Assembly (NCBI RefSeq): GCF_018613575.1
Contig: NZ_JAGGPX010000014.1
Span: forward strand, 21,807-85,806
DNA: 64,000 nucleotides
DNA from: Planococcus sp. ISL-110
GTDB lineage: Bacteria > Bacillota > Bacilli > Bacillales_A > Planococcaceae
Direction: 5' to 3'
Part shown: positions 7,315 through 18,280 of the stretch, piece by piece
Numbering within the stretch: the stretch's first letter is position 1
Layout: every line of letters begins with the position of its first letter
Translations under genes and position numbers: made by a program
Notes under the pieces: model-generated
What the model was told of the DNA's origin: nothing
What the model saw: the letters and a program-made list of their open reading frames with translations, nothing else
The model's database searches: none

Positions 7315-9450
7315 ATGGAGCCATTGCTGATTGCAAATTGGGTTTTATTCATAGCTGTAACCGCTTACGCCATTTATCTCTTCCTCTATTTATTGAAGTC
7401 GAGATATGATTTTATCCAGCTCGGCAAAAAAGTCGAGTTTGAAGAAAATTTCAATGAGCGTTTGCGTAAAGTCATGGTCAATGTTTTTGGACAAAAGAAA
7501 TTAATGAAAGACAAGAAGAGCGGGACCATTCACGTCATGTTCTTTTACGGCTTCTTGTTGGTTCAGGCAAGTGCCATTGATTTCATCCTCAAAGGCTTAT
7601 CGCCGGATTCACATTTGCCGTTAGGCCCGCTTTATCCGGCCTTCACGTTCTTCCAGGAAATCGTCACATTGACGATTCTGGTTGCCGTAATCTGGGCGTT
7701 CTACAGACGCTATATCGAAAAGCTGGTTCGCTTGAAGCGCGGATGGAAATCAGGACTTGTCCTCATTTTCATTGGTGGACTGATGGTAACAGTGCTGATC
7801 GGCAACGGAATGAACATGATCTGGCACGGACACGAAGGGGTCTGGACAGAACCTGTCGCTTCGCTTGTCGCCGGGGCATTTGCCTGGTTGCCTGAAGCTG
7901 CAACTGTAACGATTTTTTACGTTATGTGGTGGGCGCATCTCTTGTTCCTACTGTCATTCCTGGTTTATGTACCACAATCCAAGCACGCTCACTTGATCTT
8001 CGGACCGGTCAATACCTGGTTCCACAGAGTTGATCATGTCGGGCGCTTAAAGCCGATCAACTTCGAAGAAATGGAAGACGAAGAAGATCCGGATGCTGTA
8101 CCTTCGTTCGGCGTTGGGAAAATCACCGATTTCAATCAAGGACAGATGATCGATTTCTACGCTTGCGTGGAATGTGGCCGCTGCACGAATATGTGTCCGG
8201 CAACAGGGACAGGAAAAATGCTGTCTCCGATGGACCTGATTACGAAGCTCCGTGACAACCTGACCAACACAGGCGCAGTCATGACGCAGAAAAAACCATG
8301 GGTGCCGGCGATGGCATTCAGCAATACGCAAGGAAACCAACTGGCGATGGCTGCCGGTGCTGAAGGGATCAGCATCGATGAACTTTACAGCCCAAGCCTG
8401 ATCGGAGACGTCATCACAGAAGAGGAAATCTGGGCATGCACGACGTGCCGTAACTGTGAAGACCAATGTCCGGTAATGAATGAGCACGTAGACAAAATTA
8501 TCGACCTTCGCCGTTACCTGGTAATGACGGAAGGGAAAATGGACCCGGATGCTCAGCGCGCGATGACCAACATCGAACGCCAAGGAAATCCATGGGGCCT
8601 TAACCGCAAAGAAAAAGAAAACTGGAGAGATGCACGTCCAGATGTCCATATCCCGACAGTGAAAGAAATGAACAAAGCAGGCGAAGAATTTGAATTCCTT
8701 TTCTGGGTTGGTTCCATGGGTTCATTCGACAGCCGATCACAAAAAATCGCTTTGTCGTTTGCACGCCTGATGAATGAAGCCGGTGTGAAATTCGCAATTC
8801 TCGGCAATAAAGAAAAGAACTCGGGTGACACGCCGCGCCGTCTCGGAAACGAATTCCTGTTCCAGGAACTGGCAACGGGCAACATCAAAGAGTTCGAAAA
8901 AGCGGAAATCAAGAAAATCGTCACGATCGATCCGCACGCTTACAATATCTTTAAAAACGAATATCCGGATTTTGGTTTTGAAGCTGAAGTTTACCACCAT
9001 ACTGAAATGCTGTTCGAATTAGTCCAAGAGGGCCGGTTAAAGCCGCAGTTCCCGGTAAACGAACGGATCACATTCCACGATTCTTGTTACTTGGGCCGCT
9101 ATAACGATGTTTATGACGCACCGCGCGAAATATTGAAAGCGATCGAAGGCGTGGAATTAGTCGAAATGGTCCGTAACCGACAGGACGGCATGTGCTGTGG
9201 AGCCGGCGGCGGACTGATGTGGATGGAAGAAGATGCAGGCCATCGCGTCAACGTTGCCCGTACCGAACAGGCACTCGAAGTCAGCCCGACCATGATTTCT
9301 TCCGGCTGTCCGTACTGTTTGACAATGTTGTCAGATGGCACGAAAGCGAAAGAAGTCGAAGAGCAGGTTGGAACTTATGACGTAGCGGAACTATTGGAAA
9401 TGGCCGTGCTCGGCAATAAGGCACCAGAGCCTGAAGCGGTTGTCCAATAA
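7315..9450 (+). CDS. fadF: FadF-like membrane-bound (Fe-S) oxidoreductase for acyl-CoA dehydrogenation
   Basis: Membrane iron-sulphur protein thought to pass electrons from acyl-CoA dehydrogenases or ETF to the quinone pool during fatty-acid oxidation. The 711-residue protein has about five N-terminal membrane spans (residues 1-220), two 4Fe-4S motifs (CVECGRCTNMCP near residue 284 and CTTCRNCEDQCP near 375) and a C-terminal cysteine-rich (CCG) region with DSCYLGRY, MCCGAGGG and SSGCPYC. It matches B. subtilis FadF (YwjF), which also lies next to acdA and rpoE. It starts after AAGGGGGATATCGCG and is a single gene behind a FadR-type operator. Confidence 0.88.
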   Translation: MEPLLIANWVLFIAVTAYAIYLFLYLLKSRYDFIQLGKKVEFEENFNERLRKVMVNVFGQKKLMKDKKSGTIHVMFFYGFLLVQASAIDFILKGLSPDSHLPLGPLYPAFTFFQEIVTLTILVAVIWAFYRRYIEKLVRLKRGWKSGLVLIFIGGLMVTVLIGNGMNMIWHGHEGVWTEPVASLVAGAFAWLPEAATVTIFYVMWWAHLLFLLSFLVYVPQSKHAHLIFGPVNTWFHRVDHVGRLKPINFEEMEDEEDPDAVPSFGVGKITDFNQGQMIDFYACVECGRCTNMCPATGTGKMLSPMDLITKLRDNLTNTGAVMTQKKPWVPAMAFSNTQGNQLAMAAGAEGISIDELYSPSLIGDVITEEEIWACTTCRNCEDQCPVMNEHVDKIIDLRRYLVMTEGKMDPDAQRAMTNIERQGNPWGLNRKEKENWRDARPDVHIPTVKEMNKAGEEFEFLFWVGSMGSFDSRSQKIALSFARLMNEAGVKFAILGNKEKNSGDTPRRLGNEFLFQELATGNIKEFEKAEIKKIVTIDPHAYNIFKNEYPDFGFEAEVYHHTEMLFELVQEGRLKPQFPVNERITFHDSCYLGRYNDVYDAPREILKAIEGVELVEMVRNRQDGMCCGAGGGLMWMEEDAGHRVNVARTEQALEVSPTMISSGCPYCLTMLSDGTKAKEVEEQVGTYDVAELLEMAVLGNKAPEPEAVVQ

Positions 9451-9538
9451 ATACAATCTGTCATGCACCAAACTTGCCAGCAAGAAATTATTGCTTATTA
9501 ACAGATAATTGAGTAGAATAACAGCATAAGAAGAAAAA

Positions 9539-9566
9539 GAAAGGGAGTAGAGTGCTCCCTTTTCTT
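9539..9566 (+). terminator. Terminator downstream of fadF
   Basis: AAAGGGAG / CTCCCTTT stem with a short loop followed by a T-rich run; it separates fadF from the thiolase operon. Confidence 0.75.
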
Positions 9567-9578
9567 TTGCATTAAAAC

Positions 9579-9596
9579 CGAGCGAGCGTTCAGTCA
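9579..9596 (+). promoter_or_regulatory. FadR-like operator upstream of the thiolase operon
   Basis: On the minus strand this reads TGACTGAACGCTCGCTCG, which shares the TGACTGAA.GCTC core with the fadF operator at 7199-7216. It is a weaker palindrome (GAGCGAGCGTTCAGTC). Regulation by the TetR protein encoded at the end of the operon is inferred. Confidence 0.6.
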
Positions 9597-9654
9597 ATCG
9601 TTTTAACCCTGCAAGAATCGAATTAGGCGTACCAATTATATTTTTTTCTAACAG

Positions 9655-9669
9655 TTGAAACCGTTTACA
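9655..9669 (+). promoter_or_regulatory. Catabolite-responsive element (cre) candidate
   Basis: TTGAAACCGTTTACA fits the CcpA consensus WTGNAANCGNWNNCW at every position. It lies 28 bases before the thiolase start, a position suited to repression in the presence of preferred sugars. The related B. subtilis mmg operon is known to be CcpA-controlled. Confidence 0.7.
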
Positions 9670-9697
9670 ATAAAGCGCAAAGGGGAGAAAAATAATC

Positions 9698-10891
9698 ATG
9701 GCAAAAACAGTCATCATTGATGGAGCACGCACAGCATTTGGGAAATTCGGAGGAAGTTTGAGCACATTAACGGCAAGTGAACTGGGAGCGGAAGCGATCA
9801 AAGCGGCGATGAGCCGCGCCGCTATCCAGCCGGAAGACGTCCAGGAAGTGATCATGGGCAACGTTTTGCAGGCAGGGCAAGGGCAGATTCCTTCTCGCCA
9901 GGCAGCGACAAAAGCGGGGATTCCTTACAACGTCAAATCTGAAACCATCAATAAAGTGTGCGCATCCGGCATGCGCAGTGTCTCCTTGGCAGACCAGATC
10001 ATCCGCGTGGGTGATGAAGAAGTGATTGTTGCAGGCGGCATGGAATCCATGTCCAATGCGCCTTATTACTTGCCGAAAGCGCGCTGGGGATTGCGCATGG
10101 GAGACGCTCAAGTGGTTGACGGCATGGTCCACGATGGTTTGTCCTGCTCGTTCCATCCCGATAAGGTCCATATGGGCACTTACGGAAATTCGACCGCTGA
10201 AGATTTCAGCCTGACGCGCGAAGCGCAGGATGAATGGTCAGCCCGTTCGCATGAGCGCGCCATAAAAGCGAAAGATCTGTTTGCGGAAGAAATCGTCGCC
10301 ATCGACATTCCGCAGCGCAAAGGAGATCCGATAACAGTTGATGTTGATGAATCTCCGCGTGCAAACTCCACAATAGATGCGCTGGCGAAATTAAAGCCGG
10401 CATTTGGCAAAGACGGTACGATTACTGCCGGAAATGCGCCTGGCATCAATGATGGTGCCGCAGCACTCGTGTTGATGAGCGAAGAACGTGCGCAAAGCGA
10501 AGGGAAAAATGTACTGGCACATATCTTGTCCCATACAGAAGTGGCAATCGAGCCGCATCGTTTCCCGGAAACACCTGGAATTGTCATCAACGAATTATTG
10601 AAGAAAACCGGCAAGTCGCTGGATGACATCGATTTGTTCGAAATTAATGAAGCCTTTGCGGCAGTCGCACTCGCGAGTTCAAAAATCGCCGGTTTAGACG
10701 CTGAAAAAGTCAATGTCAACGGTGGCTCTGTAGCACTTGGACACCCGATCGGGGCAAGTGGGGCACGCATCATCCTGACATTGGCCTACGAATTGAAACG
10801 CCGCGGAGGCGGCATCGGCATTGCAGCCATCTGCTCAGGTGGCGGACAAGGCGACGCCATCATGATTGAAGTTCCCAAGGAGGCAAAATAA
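9698..10891 (+). CDS. mmgA: Acetyl-CoA C-acetyltransferase (thiolase)
   Basis: Condenses or cleaves acetoacetyl-CoA/3-ketoacyl-CoA. The 397-residue protein has the acyl-enzyme cysteine in [10 protein letters not shown], the catalytic histidine in [11 protein letters not shown], the second cysteine in [10 protein letters not shown], and the NEAFAAV block, all typical of biosynthetic/short-chain degradative thiolases. The start follows AAGGGGAG. It heads an operon thiolase - hydroxyacyl-CoA dehydrogenase - two acyl-CoA dehydrogenases - TetR - icmF, in the same first-three order as B. subtilis mmgABC. Control by a FadR-like site and a cre is likely. Confidence 0.9.
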   Translation: MAKTVIIDGARTAFGKFGGSLSTLTASELGAEAIKAAMSRAAIQPEDVQEVIMGNVLQAGQGQIPSRQAATKAGIPYNVKSETINKVCASGMRSVSLADQIIRVGDEEVIVAGGMESMSNAPYYLPKARWGLRMGDAQVVDGMVHDGLSCSFHPDKVHMGTYGNSTAEDFSLTREAQDEWSARSHERAIKAKDLFAEEIVAIDIPQRKGDPITVDVDESPRANSTIDALAKLKPAFGKDGTITAGNAPGINDGAAALVLMSEERAQSEGKNVLAHILSHTEVAIEPHRFPETPGIVINELLKKTGKSLDDIDLFEINEAFAAVALASSKIAGLDAEKVNVNGGSVALGHPIGASGARIILTLAYELKRRGGGIGIAAICSGGGQGDAIMIEVPKEAK

Positions 10892-10893
10892 GC

Positions 10894-11745
10894 ATGTCGA
10901 TTCAAAATGTAATGGTCATTGGCGCCGGACAAATGGGTTCCGGCATCGCACAGGTTTGTGCGCAAGCAGGATTAAATGTGAAATTGAATGATATGAAACA
11001 GGAAGCATATGAACGCGGGATCGAGACCATCACCAAAAATCTGTCCCGTAATGTTGAAAAAGGCCGCCTGACAGAAGATGAAAAAGCAGCGGTCCTTGGA
11101 CGCATTACACCATCATTTGATTTAAAGGACGCACACGATGTCGACATCGTCATCGAAGCGGCTGTTGAAAACATGGCAATCAAGCACAGTATTTTTAAAA
11201 CGCTGGACGAAGTGGCGCCGAAGCATGCGATTCTGGCAACAAACACGTCATCCCTGCCGATCACGGAAATCGCGGCAGTCACCAACCGTCCGGAACAAGT
11301 TATCGGCATGCATTTCATGAACCCGGTGCCGGTGATGAAACTGGTGGAAATTATCCGTGGTTTGGCGACTTCGGATAGAGTCTATAAAAAAGTGGAAGAA
11401 ATGACTTTGCAATTGTCCAAAACGCCGGTGGAAGTAAACGACTTTCCGGGATTTGTGGCAAACCGCATCCTGATGCCGATGATCAATGAAGCGATTTTCA
11501 CGCTTCAGGAAGGTGTCGCGACCAAAGAAGCGATCGACGACATCATGAAACTTGGCATGAACCATCCGATGGGGCCGCTCCAATTGGCTGATTTTATCGG
11601 ACTTGATACTTGCCTGTACATCATGGAAGTGCTGCATGACGGATTCGGCGACAGCAAATACCGCCCGAGCCCGTTATTGCGCCAATACGTAAAAGCAGGC
11701 TGGCTAGGCAAGAAAACCGGACGCGGTTTCTATGAATACACATAA
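10894..11745 (+). CDS. mmgB: 3-hydroxybutyryl-CoA dehydrogenase
   Basis: NAD-dependent oxidation of 3-hydroxyacyl-CoA, one step before the thiolase. The 283-residue, single-function protein has an N-terminal Rossmann fold ([18 protein letters not shown]), the [11 protein letters not shown] block, [13 protein letters not shown] with the catalytic histidine, and a C-terminal helical domain with [16 protein letters not shown] and KTGRGFYEY. The length is that of the short-chain (Hbd/PaaH) branch rather than of bifunctional FadB-type enzymes. It begins 2 bases after the thiolase stop and is clearly co-transcribed. Confidence 0.93.
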   Translation: MSIQNVMVIGAGQMGSGIAQVCAQAGLNVKLNDMKQEAYERGIETITKNLSRNVEKGRLTEDEKAAVLGRITPSFDLKDAHDVDIVIEAAVENMAIKHSIFKTLDEVAPKHAILATNTSSLPITEIAAVTNRPEQVIGMHFMNPVPVMKLVEIIRGLATSDRVYKKVEEMTLQLSKTPVEVNDFPGFVANRILMPMINEAIFTLQEGVATKEAIDDIMKLGMNHPMGPLQLADFIGLDTCLYIMEVLHDGFGDSKYRPSPLLRQYVKAGWLGKKTGRGFYEYT

Positions 11746-11763
11746 ATATTAGGGGGAACCGCA

Positions 11764-12900
11764 ATGGATTTGCACTTTACAGATGAACAGCTTATGATGC
11801 GCAACATGGTGCGGGATTTCGCAAAAGAGGAAATTATACCGTTTATCGAAAACATGGAAAACGGCGAATTTCCAACAGCAATTATAAAGAAAATGGGCAA
11901 ACTGGGATTGATGGGAATCACCGCCCCTGAAAAATACGGCGGCTCGGAAATGGATTTTGTTTCCTATATCACAGCCATTCACGAACTCTCGAAAGTGAGC
12001 GGCGTGGTCGGTGTGATCTTGTCAGTCCATACGTCGGTCGGAACTAACCCGATCCTGAACTTCGGATCGCAGCAGCAGATCGAGAAATACGTGCCAAAGT
12101 TGGCAAGCGGCGAATATCTCGGGGCTTTCTGTTTGACGGAGCCCGCGGCAGGTTCTGATGCGGCAAGCCTCAAGACAAAAGCGGTCCTGGACGGCGATGA
12201 CTATGTCCTGAACGGCTCGAAAGTCTTTATTACCAACGGCGGGGAAGCAGATACTTACATCGTTTTCGCTTCCACAAAACCTTCTGCAGGTTCCCGTGGG
12301 ATCTCGGCTTTTATTGTTGAAAAAGGTACGCCTGGCTTGATTATCGGCAAAAACGAAAAGAAAATGGGCCTTTATGGTTCGAAGACGGTCCAATTGACCT
12401 TCGAAAACATGCGGGTGCCGGCTGAAAACCTATTGGGGACGGAAAACAAAGGCTTTAGCATCGCAATGGCGAATTTGAATGTCGGACGGATCGGCATCGC
12501 GGCACAAGCGCTCGGCATCGCTGAAGCGGCATATGAATATGCAGTGGCTTACGCCAAAGAGCGTGAGCAATTCGGCAAACCAATCGCTCAGCAACAGGGC
12601 ATCGGCTTTAAGCTGGCGGATATGGCGACGCAGGTGGAAGCGGCAAAGCTGCTGGTCTACAACGCGGCGGACCTGTATTCAAGAGGCAAAGACTGCAATA
12701 AACAAGCGTCCATGGCGAAGCTCTTTGCTTCGAAAGCAGCAATGGATGTGACAATTGAAGCCATTCAGGTATTTGGCGGCTACGGCTATACGAAAGACTA
12801 TCCGGTCGAACGCCTGTTCCGCGACGCTAAAGTGACGGAAATCTACGAGGGTACCAGCGAGATTCAACGCATCGTTATCAGCAAACAACTAATCAAGTAA
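11764..12900 (+). CDS. mmgC: Acyl-CoA dehydrogenase (short-chain, MmgC-like)
   Basis: FAD-dependent alpha,beta-dehydrogenation of acyl-CoA. The 378-residue protein shows the family layout: N-terminal helices, FCLTEPAAGSDAAS and KVFITNGG of the FAD-binding middle domain, and the C-terminal [20 protein letters not shown] helix followed by IYEGTSEIQR, in which the glutamate is the catalytic base. It starts after TAGGGGGAACCGCA. A second acyl-CoA dehydrogenase follows; with icmF downstream, one of the pair may act on branched acyl-CoAs such as isobutyryl-CoA, but the substrate cannot be read from the sequence. Confidence 0.92.
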   Translation: MDLHFTDEQLMMRNMVRDFAKEEIIPFIENMENGEFPTAIIKKMGKLGLMGITAPEKYGGSEMDFVSYITAIHELSKVSGVVGVILSVHTSVGTNPILNFGSQQQIEKYVPKLASGEYLGAFCLTEPAAGSDAASLKTKAVLDGDDYVLNGSKVFITNGGEADTYIVFASTKPSAGSRGISAFIVEKGTPGLIIGKNEKKMGLYGSKTVQLTFENMRVPAENLLGTENKGFSIAMANLNVGRIGIAAQALGIAEAAYEYAVAYAKEREQFGKPIAQQQGIGFKLADMATQVEAAKLLVYNAADLYSRGKDCNKQASMAKLFASKAAMDVTIEAIQVFGGYGYTKDYPVERLFRDAKVTEIYEGTSEIQRIVISKQLIK

Positions 12901-12915
12901 TTGGAGGAATGGAAA

Positions 12916-14055
12916 ATGAATTTTCAACTGTCTGAAGAACACGAAATGATCCGCAAAATGGTAAGAGATTTCGCGAACAAAGAGGTGGCACCAACAGCGG
13001 AAGAGCGTGACGAAGAAGAGCGCTTTGACCGTGAAATCTTTGATAAGATGGCCGAACTTGGCCTTACCGGCATTCCGTGGCCGGAAGAATACGGCGGCAT
13101 CGGGTCGGATTATTTGGCCTATTGCATCGCAGTGGAAGAATTGTCGCGCGTTTGTGGATCCACAGGTGTTACGTTGTCGGCGCATACATCACTTGCCGGA
13201 TGGCCGGTCTATACATTCGGAACAGAAGAGCAAAAGCAAAAATATCTTCGTCCGATGGCTGAAGGCACAAAAATCGGTGCTTACGGATTAACGGAACCGT
13301 CTGCAGGATCTGACGCAGGATCCATGCGCACTTCTGCTAAAGAAGACGGTGACCATTATGTGCTGAACGGTTCGAAGATCTTCATCACCAATGGCGGCAT
13401 TGCGGACATCTACGTTGTTTTCGCTGTAACAGATCCGGAATCGAAACATAAAGGCACGACTGCATTTATCATTGAAAAAGACTTTGAAGGTTTCTCGGTC
13501 GGCAAAAAAGAACGCAAGCTTGGCATTCGCTCAAGCCCGACAACGGAAATCATTTTCGATAACTGCCGTGTGCCGAAAGAAAACATCTTGGGTGAACTTG
13601 GGCAAGGCTTCAAAATCGCTATGCAGACGCTTGACGGCGGACGCAACGGCATCGCAGCTCAGGCTGTCGGAATTGCACAAGGGGCGCTTGACGCTTCCAT
13701 TGATTATGCAAAAGAGCGCGAGCAATTCGGCAAGCCGATCATGGTCAACCAAGGGGTTTCATTCAAATTGGCGGATATGGCAACTTCAATCGAAGCGTCC
13801 CGTCTGTTGACTTATCAGGCAGCTTGGCTCGAGTCGAACAAGCTGTCCTACAGCAAAGAATCGGCGATGGCAAAATTGATGGCCGGCGATACAGCGATGA
13901 AAGTGACCGTGGAAGCGGTTCAAGTTTTCGGTGGCTATGGCTACACGAAGGATTATCCGGTTGAACGCTTTATGCGCGATGCGAAAATCACGCAAATTTA
14001 TGAAGGCACGCAGGAAGTCCAGCGTCTGGTTATTTCCCGGATGGTTACGAAATAA
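12916..14055 (+). CDS. acdA: Acyl-CoA dehydrogenase (AcdA-like)
   Basis: Second FAD-dependent acyl-CoA dehydrogenase of the operon, 379 residues, with [22 protein letters not shown], the [19 protein letters not shown] helix and catalytic glutamate in [10 protein letters not shown]. The ATG at 12916 is chosen over a TTG at 12901 because it follows TTGGAGGAATGGAAA with proper spacing. In B. subtilis acdA lies between fadF and rpoE; the same neighbourhood is kept here with extra genes inserted. Electrons probably go through ETF to FadF. Confidence 0.9.
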   Translation: MNFQLSEEHEMIRKMVRDFANKEVAPTAEERDEEERFDREIFDKMAELGLTGIPWPEEYGGIGSDYLAYCIAVEELSRVCGSTGVTLSAHTSLAGWPVYTFGTEEQKQKYLRPMAEGTKIGAYGLTEPSAGSDAGSMRTSAKEDGDHYVLNGSKIFITNGGIADIYVVFAVTDPESKHKGTTAFIIEKDFEGFSVGKKERKLGIRSSPTTEIIFDNCRVPKENILGELGQGFKIAMQTLDGGRNGIAAQAVGIAQGALDASIDYAKEREQFGKPIMVNQGVSFKLADMATSIEASRLLTYQAAWLESNKLSYSKESAMAKLMAGDTAMKVTVEAVQVFGGYGYTKDYPVERFMRDAKITQIYEGTQEVQRLVISRMVTK

Positions 14056-14070
14056 GCGGAGGGTTGCCTT

Positions 14071-14712
14071 ATGAACAAAAAGCGTGAGATTGAGTCTTCT
14101 GTGAAAGACGAAAGCCTGATTGAAAAGCGCCGCGAACAGATGATTCGCGGGGCCGTCACGCTTTTTAAAGAAAAAGGCTTTCACCGGACAACAACGCGGG
14201 AAATTGCAAAAGCAGCCGGCTTCAGCATCGGTACTTTGTACGAATACATCCGGACCAAGGAAGATGTGCTGTATCTTGTCTGTGACTCTATTTACGACGA
14301 GGTGCATATGCGTTTGGCCCGGCTGGATATCGAACAGGGCTCCATCAGTGTCCTGATTGCGGCGATTGAGCATTACTACACATTGATCGACGATATGCAG
14401 GATGAGTTCGTGGTCATGTACCAGGAATCCAAATCATTGCCAAAAGACGCCTTAAGCTATGTGCTGGATAAAGAACTTGTAATGGTGGCGATTTTCGAAC
14501 GCTTGCTGACGCAATGCGTCGACAACAACGAGATCAAGATGACACCGAAAGAAGTGGTCTTGGCTTCCCATCATTTATTCGTCCAAGGGCAGATGTGGGC
14601 TTTCAGGCGGTGGGCGTTAAATGATTTCACCATTCAGGAGTTTATCGATATGCAAACCAAATTTCTTTTGCAGGGGATGGCAGGGGAAAATATCTCAATA
14701 CAGGGGGCTTGA
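14071..14712 (+). CDS. fadR: TetR-family regulator, probable FadR
   Basis: A 213-residue TetR/AcrR protein. The DNA-binding helix-turn-helix lies at about residues 25-75 ([18 protein letters not shown], then [21 protein letters not shown]); the C-terminal part resembles the acyl-CoA-sensing domain of Bacillus FadR-like proteins (TetR_C with [18 protein letters not shown]). It sits inside the fatty-acid operon and two FadR-like palindromes (7199, 9579) precede the operons it would control, so autoregulation and derepression by acyl-CoA are likely. It overlaps no gene at its start and ends 5 bases before the icmF ATG. Confidence 0.8.
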   Translation: MNKKREIESSVKDESLIEKRREQMIRGAVTLFKEKGFHRTTTREIAKAAGFSIGTLYEYIRTKEDVLYLVCDSIYDEVHMRLARLDIEQGSISVLIAAIEHYYTLIDDMQDEFVVMYQESKSLPKDALSYVLDKELVMVAIFERLLTQCVDNNEIKMTPKEVVLASHHLFVQGQMWAFRRWALNDFTIQEFIDMQTKFLLQGMAGENISIQGA

Positions 14713-14717
14713 CCATA

Positions 14718-17700
14718 ATGGCTACAATTGAAGAAACGAAAACCTATCAACCGAAAAATCATATTCGCTTTGTTACAGCTTCCAGTCTATTTGACGGCCA
14801 TGACGCGTCCATCAATATCATGCGCCGAATTCTGCAGTCGAGCGGCGCCGAAGTAATTCACTTGGGCCACAACCGCTCTGTTGAAGAAGTGGTCAATGCG
14901 GCAATCCAGGAAGATGTCCAGGGCATCTGCATTTCGTCTTACCAAGGCGGCCATATGGAATACTTCAAGTATATGCACGATTTGCTGCAGGAAAAAGGCG
15001 CTTCACAGATCCGCATTTACGGCGGAGGCGGAGGCGTAATTTTGCCGCGCGAAATCAAAGAACTTGAAGAATACGGCATTGCCGGCATTTTTTCGCCGGA
15101 AGACGGCCGCAAAAAAGGCCTGCAGGGCATGATTACGGAAATCGTTGAGGAATGTGATTTCTCGACAGTAAAGCCGGATCAGCCTATTGAAAACCTGTCA
15201 GCCGACGAACCGGTTGTACTGGCAAACATCATTACAGCGGCAGAAGAAGCCCATACACGCGATACCGATACCGATGATTTGCTGAGAGCAGTTCGGGAAC
15301 AGACGAAAAATACGCCGGTCCTTGGCATCACCGGAACAGGCGGCGCCGGAAAAAGTTCATTGACTGATGAATTGATCCGCCGTTTCCTGTCTGAACTGCC
15401 GGACAAGAAAATCGCCATTCTTTCGATTGACCCGACCAAACAGAAAACCGGCGGCGCACTTCTGGGTGACCGGATCCGCATGAACGCCATCTTCAACAAG
15501 CGCGTCTTTATGAGAAGTTTGGCGACACGCGGTTCACGTTCGGAGCTGTCCGGTGCCATCGGGGACGTGTTGGATGTCGTGAAAGCGGCAGATTTTGACT
15601 TGATTGTTGTCGAAACCAGCGGAATTGGCCAGGGAGATGCAGAAATCGCTAATTTCTCGGACATCTCCATGTATGTCATGACCAGCGAATTCGGTGCGCC
15701 GTCACAGCTTGAGAAAATCGATATGATCGATTATGCCGATTTGATTGTCATCAATAAATTCGAACGCAGCGGTTCGCAGGATGCGCTTCGCCAAGTGCAG
15801 AAGCAGTATCAGCGCAGCCATCTGTTTTGGGAAAAAGATTTGGACGAAATGCCGGTCTACGGCACAATCGCCAGCCAGTTTAACGATAAAGGAACCAACT
15901 CCCTGTTCGCGGCATTGGTGGCAACGGTCAATGAAAAATGCGGAACCGACTGGGAGACGGATTACGATAAATTCGTCAAAACCCAAAAAGAGAACCTCAT
16001 CATTCCAAACGACCGCCGTTATTATTTGCGCGAGCTGACGGATACGATCCGCGGGTACCACGCAAAAACGAAAGAACAATCCGCCTTTGCGCGCCGCGTG
16101 TTCCAATTGGAAGGCGCCATCGAAGCGGTTAAAGAAAAAGCGCCGGATGATGCATTGGTCGCTTCACTCGAATCGCTGGCTGACGGCGTGCGCGATGAAC
16201 TGACTGCGGAATCCAAACGCATTCTTGCGAACTGGGATGCCTTGAAAGAGATGTATGCCGGAGACGAATTCGTCACATCGGTTCGCGACAAGGAAATCCG
16301 CACCATCCTGCGCACAGAAAGCCTGTCAGGCATTAAAGTGCCACGTGTGGTGTTGCCGAAATTTGTTGATTACGGCGAAATCCTGTCTTGGGTTTATTTG
16401 GAGAACGCTCCAGGTTCATTTCCTTACACAGCTGGTGTATTCCCGTTCAAACGCGCTGGGGAAGATCCAAAGCGCCAGTTTGCCGGCGAAGGAACGCCTG
16501 AACGCACCAACCGCCGCTTCCATTATTTATCGAAGGACGATGATGCAAAACGCTTGTCGACTGCCTTTGATTCAGTGACGCTTTACGGAGAAGATCCGGA
16601 CCACCGCCCAGACATTTACGGAAAAGTCGGTGAGTCGGGCGTCTCGATCTGTACGCTGGACGATATGAAGAAGCTCTACGAAGGGTTTGACCTTTGTGCG
16701 CCATCGACTTCGGTTTCGATGACCATCAACGGGCCGGCTCCGATCATTTTGGCGATGTTCATGAACACGGCCATTGATCAGCAGGTCAAGCTGAATGAAG
16801 AAAAACTGGGCCGCACATTGACTGTCGAAGAATTCACTGAAGTCCGTGAAAGTACGCTGCAGGTAGTGCGCGGAACCGTACAAGCCGATATTTTGAAAGA
16901 AGACCAGGGTCAGAACACTTGCATCTTCTCGACTGAATTCGCGCTTCGTATGATGGGTGATATCCAGCAATACTTTATCGACCACAAAGTACGCAATTAT
17001 TACTCGGTATCGATTTCAGGCTACCATATTGCCGAAGCAGGCGCGAACCCGATTTCACAATTGGCGTTCACGCTTTCCAACGGTTTCACATACGTGGAAT
17101 ATTACTTGAGCCGTGGCATGAACATCGATGACTTTGCACCGAACCTGTCGTTCTTCTTCTCGAATGGACTGGATCCGGAGTATACCGTTATCGGTCGTGT
17201 GGCACGCCGCATCTGGGCAGTCGTCATGCGCGATAAATACGGCGCCAACGAACGGAGCCAGAAGCTGAAATACCATGTGCAGACTTCAGGGCGCAGCCTG
17301 CACGCGCAGGAAATCGATTTTAACGATATCCGTACGACGCTGCAGGCCTTGATGGCGCTGCAGGACAATTGCAACTCGCTGCACACCAACGCTTACGATG
17401 AGGCTATCACCACACCAACCGAAGAATCAGTCCGCCGCGCGATGGCGATCCAAATGATCATCACCAAAGAGCATGGTCTGTCGAAAAACGAGAACCCGCT
17501 GCAAGGTGCGTTCATCATCGAGGAAATGACGCAATTGGTGGAAGATGCGGTTCTGACGGAATTTGACCGCATCAACGACCGCGGAGGCGTCCTGGGCGCG
17601 ATGGAAACACAATACCAGCGAGGCAAAATCCAGGAAGAGTCCATGCATTACGAAATGAAAAAACACACAGGCGAATTGCCGATCATCGGTGTCAACACCT

Positions 17701-17969
17701 ACCTGAACCCGAATCCGCAATCGGACGACGACATCAACGCGATGGAAATCGCCCGCGCCACAGTGGAAGAAAAAGAAACACAAATCAACAACCTGCGCGC
17801 CTTCCAAGAACGCAACGATTCAGCCGAAGCCCTGGAACGCCTCAAGCAGGCAGCCAAGACCGGCGGCAACATCTTTGAAGAGTTGATGGAAACCGTAAAA
17901 GTCGCAAGCCTCGGCCAAATCACCACAGCTTTATATGAAGTAGGCGGACAGTATCGACGGAATATGTAG
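14718..17969 (+). CDS. icmF: IcmF, fused isobutyryl-CoA mutase with G-protein chaperone
   Basis: Adenosylcobalamin-dependent radical mutase that interconverts isobutyryl-CoA and butyryl-CoA (isovaleryl/pivalyl-CoA in some members). The 1083-residue protein is a natural fusion: cobalamin-binding domain at residues 15-150 with the lower-ligand histidine 28 in SLFDGHDAS; a MeaB-like GTPase with P-loop GTGGAGKSS near residue 207; a linker; and the (beta/alpha)8 mutase domain from about residue 530, including [16 protein letters not shown] and RFHYLSKDD. The ATG at 14718, after GGGGG, is preferred to a TTG 9 bases upstream. It closes the acyl-CoA operon and is the likely user of the adenosylcobalamin made by the upstream cob/pduO genes. 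Confidence 0.95.
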   Translation: MATIEETKTYQPKNHIRFVTASSLFDGHDASINIMRRILQSSGAEVIHLGHNRSVEEVVNAAIQEDVQGICISSYQGGHMEYFKYMHDLLQEKGASQIRIYGGGGGVILPREIKELEEYGIAGIFSPEDGRKKGLQGMITEIVEECDFSTVKPDQPIENLSADEPVVLANIITAAEEAHTRDTDTDDLLRAVREQTKNTPVLGITGTGGAGKSSLTDELIRRFLSELPDKKIAILSIDPTKQKTGGALLGDRIRMNAIFNKRVFMRSLATRGSRSELSGAIGDVLDVVKAADFDLIVVETSGIGQGDAEIANFSDISMYVMTSEFGAPSQLEKIDMIDYADLIVINKFERSGSQDALRQVQKQYQRSHLFWEKDLDEMPVYGTIASQFNDKGTNSLFAALVATVNEKCGTDWETDYDKFVKTQKENLIIPNDRRYYLRELTDTIRGYHAKTKEQSAFARRVFQLEGAIEAVKEKAPDDALVASLESLADGVRDELTAESKRILANWDALKEMYAGDEFVTSVRDKEIRTILRTESLSGIKVPRVVLPKFVDYGEILSWVYLENAPGSFPYTAGVFPFKRAGEDPKRQFAGEGTPERTNRRFHYLSKDDDAKRLSTAFDSVTLYGEDPDHRPDIYGKVGESGVSICTLDDMKKLYEGFDLCAPSTSVSMTINGPAPIILAMFMNTAIDQQVKLNEEKLGRTLTVEEFTEVRESTLQVVRGTVQADILKEDQGQNTCIFSTEFALRMMGDIQQYFIDHKVRNYYSVSISGYHIAEAGANPISQLAFTLSNGFTYVEYYLSRGMNIDDFAPNLSFFFSNGLDPEYTVIGRVARRIWAVVMRDKYGANERSQKLKYHVQTSGRSLHAQEIDFNDIRTTLQALMALQDNCNSLHTNAYDEAITTPTEESVRRAMAIQMIITKEHGLSKNENPLQGAFIIEEMTQLVEDAVLTEFDRINDRGGVLGAMETQYQRGKIQEESMHYEMKKHTGELPIIGVNTYLNPNPQSDDDINAMEIARATVEEKETQINNLRAFQERNDSAEALERLKQAAKTGGNIFEELMETVKVASLGQITTALYEVGGQYRRNM

Positions 17970-17973
17970 GTAG

Positions 17974-18098
17974 AAAAGCGGATCCGCCCATGTAAAGCCC
18001 CGACAGGCTTAAGGCGACTTGGCGAAGCGGCGTGTTTTCAGCCGCACAGCCAAGTTGACTTAAGACCCCGAGGGGCTGGGCGGAGAAGCTGGACAATG
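17974..18098 (+). repeat. Family A hairpin repeat, copy A1
   Basis: Starts 5 bases after the icmF stop. Outer helix TCCGCCC / GGGCGGA, second helix AGCCCC / GGGGCT, third helix CTTAAG / CTTAAG, then an apical stem GCGGC / GCCGC. Ends with the family tail GAAGCTGGACAA. Confidence 0.85.
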
Positions 18099-18099
18099 G

Positions 18100-18220
18100 A
18101 AAAGTGAAAGTGCCTGTTCAGCTCTGACAGGCATAAGGCGAACCGGCAGAGTGGCGTTCTTTGCCACACAGCCGGATTGACTTATGACCCGAAGAGCTAG
18201 GCACTTGCAACTGGACAAAG
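18100..18220 (+). repeat. Family A hairpin repeat, copy A2
   Basis: Directly follows A1. Outer helix AGTGCC (18109-18114) / GGCACT (18200-18205), second helix AGCTCT / AGAGCT, third helix CATAAG / CTTATG. Compared with A1 both strands of each helix have changed together. Confidence 0.85.
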
Positions 18221-18268
18221 AAAAGCGGATCCGCCCATGTAAAGCTGGATTGGGTAAGGAGAAGCTGA
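18221..18268 (+). repeat. Family A repeat fragment, copy A3
   Basis: The first 25 bases repeat the start of A1 (AAAAGCGGATCCGCCC and on), then it breaks off, so the 3' arm is missing. It looks like the remnant of a third tandem copy. Confidence 0.7.
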
Positions 18269-18280
18269 TTAAAGGAAGAT

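Noticed and set aside
17974..18268. Family A copies as ordinary Rho-independent terminators of icmF
   Set aside because: They lack T-tracts, occur in tandem and inside an operon, and a standard terminator follows at 18281.
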